Source: a bacterium MnTg04
GTDB taxonomy: Bacteria > Pseudomonadota > Gammaproteobacteria > Steroidobacterales > MnTg04
Length of the DNA stretch: 6,303 bases
NCBI GenBank assembly: GCA_008975185.1
Contig: BFAU01000234.1
Location: 1 to 6,303, forward strand
Direction of reading: 5' to 3'
Positions within the stretch are counted from its first letter, which is position 1. Each line of letters opens with the position of its first letter. The notes under the pieces are model-generated. The model had not been told where the DNA came from, ran no database searches, and saw only the letters and a list, made by a program, of their open reading frames with translations. Below, one piece after another: positions 5,831-6,303 of this stretch. The position numbers and the translations under genes were made by a program.

Positions 5831-6190
5831 ATGCTGAAAACCATCGTCCGATTAATTGAATTGCTCAACGAGCGCGTCGGTCGGGCCGTCTCATGGCTGG
5901 TCGTTCTCATGGTCTTCACGACCTTTCTTGTTGCCGTGCTTCGCTACGGCTTGAGTCTGGGCTGGGTGTGGCTACAGGAAAGCTATGTCTGGATGCATGG
6001 CATCATTTTTATGGTGGCCGCAGGATACACGCTGTTGCATGACGGCCATGTGCGTATCGATCTGATTTACGGTGCGGTCGGCACCAAGACCAAAGCCTGG
6101 ATCAATCTGCTGGGCGTGCTGCTGCTGCTGCTCCCCATGCTCGCAGTGGTTTGGTGGGCAGCGTACCCCTACGTTCTCCTGTCCTGGTAG
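5831..6190 (+). CDS. dctQ: TRAP transporter small permease (DctQ), prematurely ended by an amber codon
   Basis: DctQ is the four-helix membrane subunit that partners the large permease DctM and a periplasmic binding protein to import organic acids, sugar acids or similar anions using a sodium gradient. From ATG 5831 there are 119 codons. Residues 20-39 (VSWLVVLMVFTTFLVAVLRY) are TM1, about 50-69 TM2, and about 91-115 TM3. The family signature is clear: RYGLSLGWVWLQE, then WMHGIIFMVAAGYTLLHDGH and VRIDLIY. TAG at 6188-6190 ends the frame after LLSW, before TM4. The first ATG in frame is chosen; the frame is open back to TTG 5762 but that extension is unlike the family. The ribosome binding site is weak (no clear AGGAG within 12 nt). 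A complete DctQ is usually about 160-190 aa. Substrate unknown. Probably a non-functional gene unless the amber is read through. Confidence 0.85.
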   Translation: MLKTIVRLIELLNERVGRAVSWLVVLMVFTTFLVAVLRYGLSLGWVWLQESYVWMHGIIFMVAAGYTLLHDGHVRIDLIYGAVGTKTKAWINLLGVLLLLLPMLAVVWWAAYPYVLLSW

Positions 6191-6303
6191 CGCTTGGAAA
6201 CCTCGCGGGAGGCCGGCCGTCTTCCAGGGCTATTCCTATGGAAAACATGCTTGCCCATATTCGTGGTTCTGCTCGGTCTCCAGGGTATTCCGCTTGCCAT
6301 AAG
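6191..6303 (+). pseudogene. dctQ: In-frame continuation of dctQ beyond the amber stop (TM4 region), runs off the window
   Basis: The same frame past TAG reads RLETSREAGRLPGLFLWK, then TCLPIFVVLLGLQGIPLAI, without another stop to the last base. The L-E-x-S-R-E-x-x-x-L-P-x-x-F-L-x-K segment and following hydrophobic helix are the normal C-terminal part of TRAP small permeases. No frameshift is needed, so a single base change (for example CAG to TAG) explains the break. The true stop and any dctM gene lie outside the window. Confidence 0.75.

Noticed and set aside
5542..5919. 125-aa minus-strand ORF overlapping the start of dctQ
   Set aside because: It is antisense to a clear DctQ N-terminus and has no recognisable domain.

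Overview
The window looks like accessory DNA from an alphaproteobacterium, most likely a member of the Hyphomicrobiales (rhizobia and relatives). This is inferred from codon usage, moderately high GC, the style of the RND and TRAP transport proteins, and the IS1380 and IS110 insertion sequences. No rRNA, tRNA, CRISPR array or origin is visible. Genus cannot be fixed from the sequence alone.

Layout. (1) 1-1602, minus strand: the first two genes of an RND efflux operon. These are a periplasmic adaptor (membrane fusion protein, 454 aa) and the start of an AcrB/HAE1-type inner-membrane pump, joined by a 4-nt ATGA overlap. (2) About 1628-2408: a gene graveyard. It holds the 5' end of a nitronate monooxygenase gene (minus), the 3' end of a c-type cytochrome gene with an in-frame stop (plus), and the 3' end of a VTT/TVP38-type membrane protein gene (minus). 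None is complete. (3) 2486-3607, minus: an intact 373-aa protein resembling the bacterial eRF1-like 'baeRF' family, a translation- or stress-linked family without a settled function. (4) 3621-5256, minus: an apparently complete IS1380-family element with a 460-aa DDE transposase and short terminal inverted repeats. Its inner end lies 13 bp upstream of the baeRF start codon. (5) 5257 to about 5640, minus: the 5' end of an IS110-family element. It is cut after transposase codon 24, exactly at the IS1380 terminus, and preceded by a leader rich in hairpins. (6) 5831-6303, plus: a TRAP transporter small permease (dctQ) whose frame is broken by a single amber codon and then continues in frame to the window edge.

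How it fits together. The intact units are the RND operon, the baeRF gene and the IS1380 transposase, all on the minus strand. IS1380 transcription points into baeRF, so the IS has probably replaced that gene's native upstream region. IS1380 has no visible target-site duplication and has unrelated DNA on its two sides (baeRF on one, IS110 on the other), so a deletion or recombination followed insertion. The RND operon begins right after a broken nitronate monooxygenase gene, which suggests a second junction. The window reads as a junction zone shaped by repeated insertion and deletion. No complete new system is evident. The most distinctive items are the IS-fronted baeRF gene with its GGQ-like motif and the orphan IS110 left end, which may retain a bridge-RNA locus.
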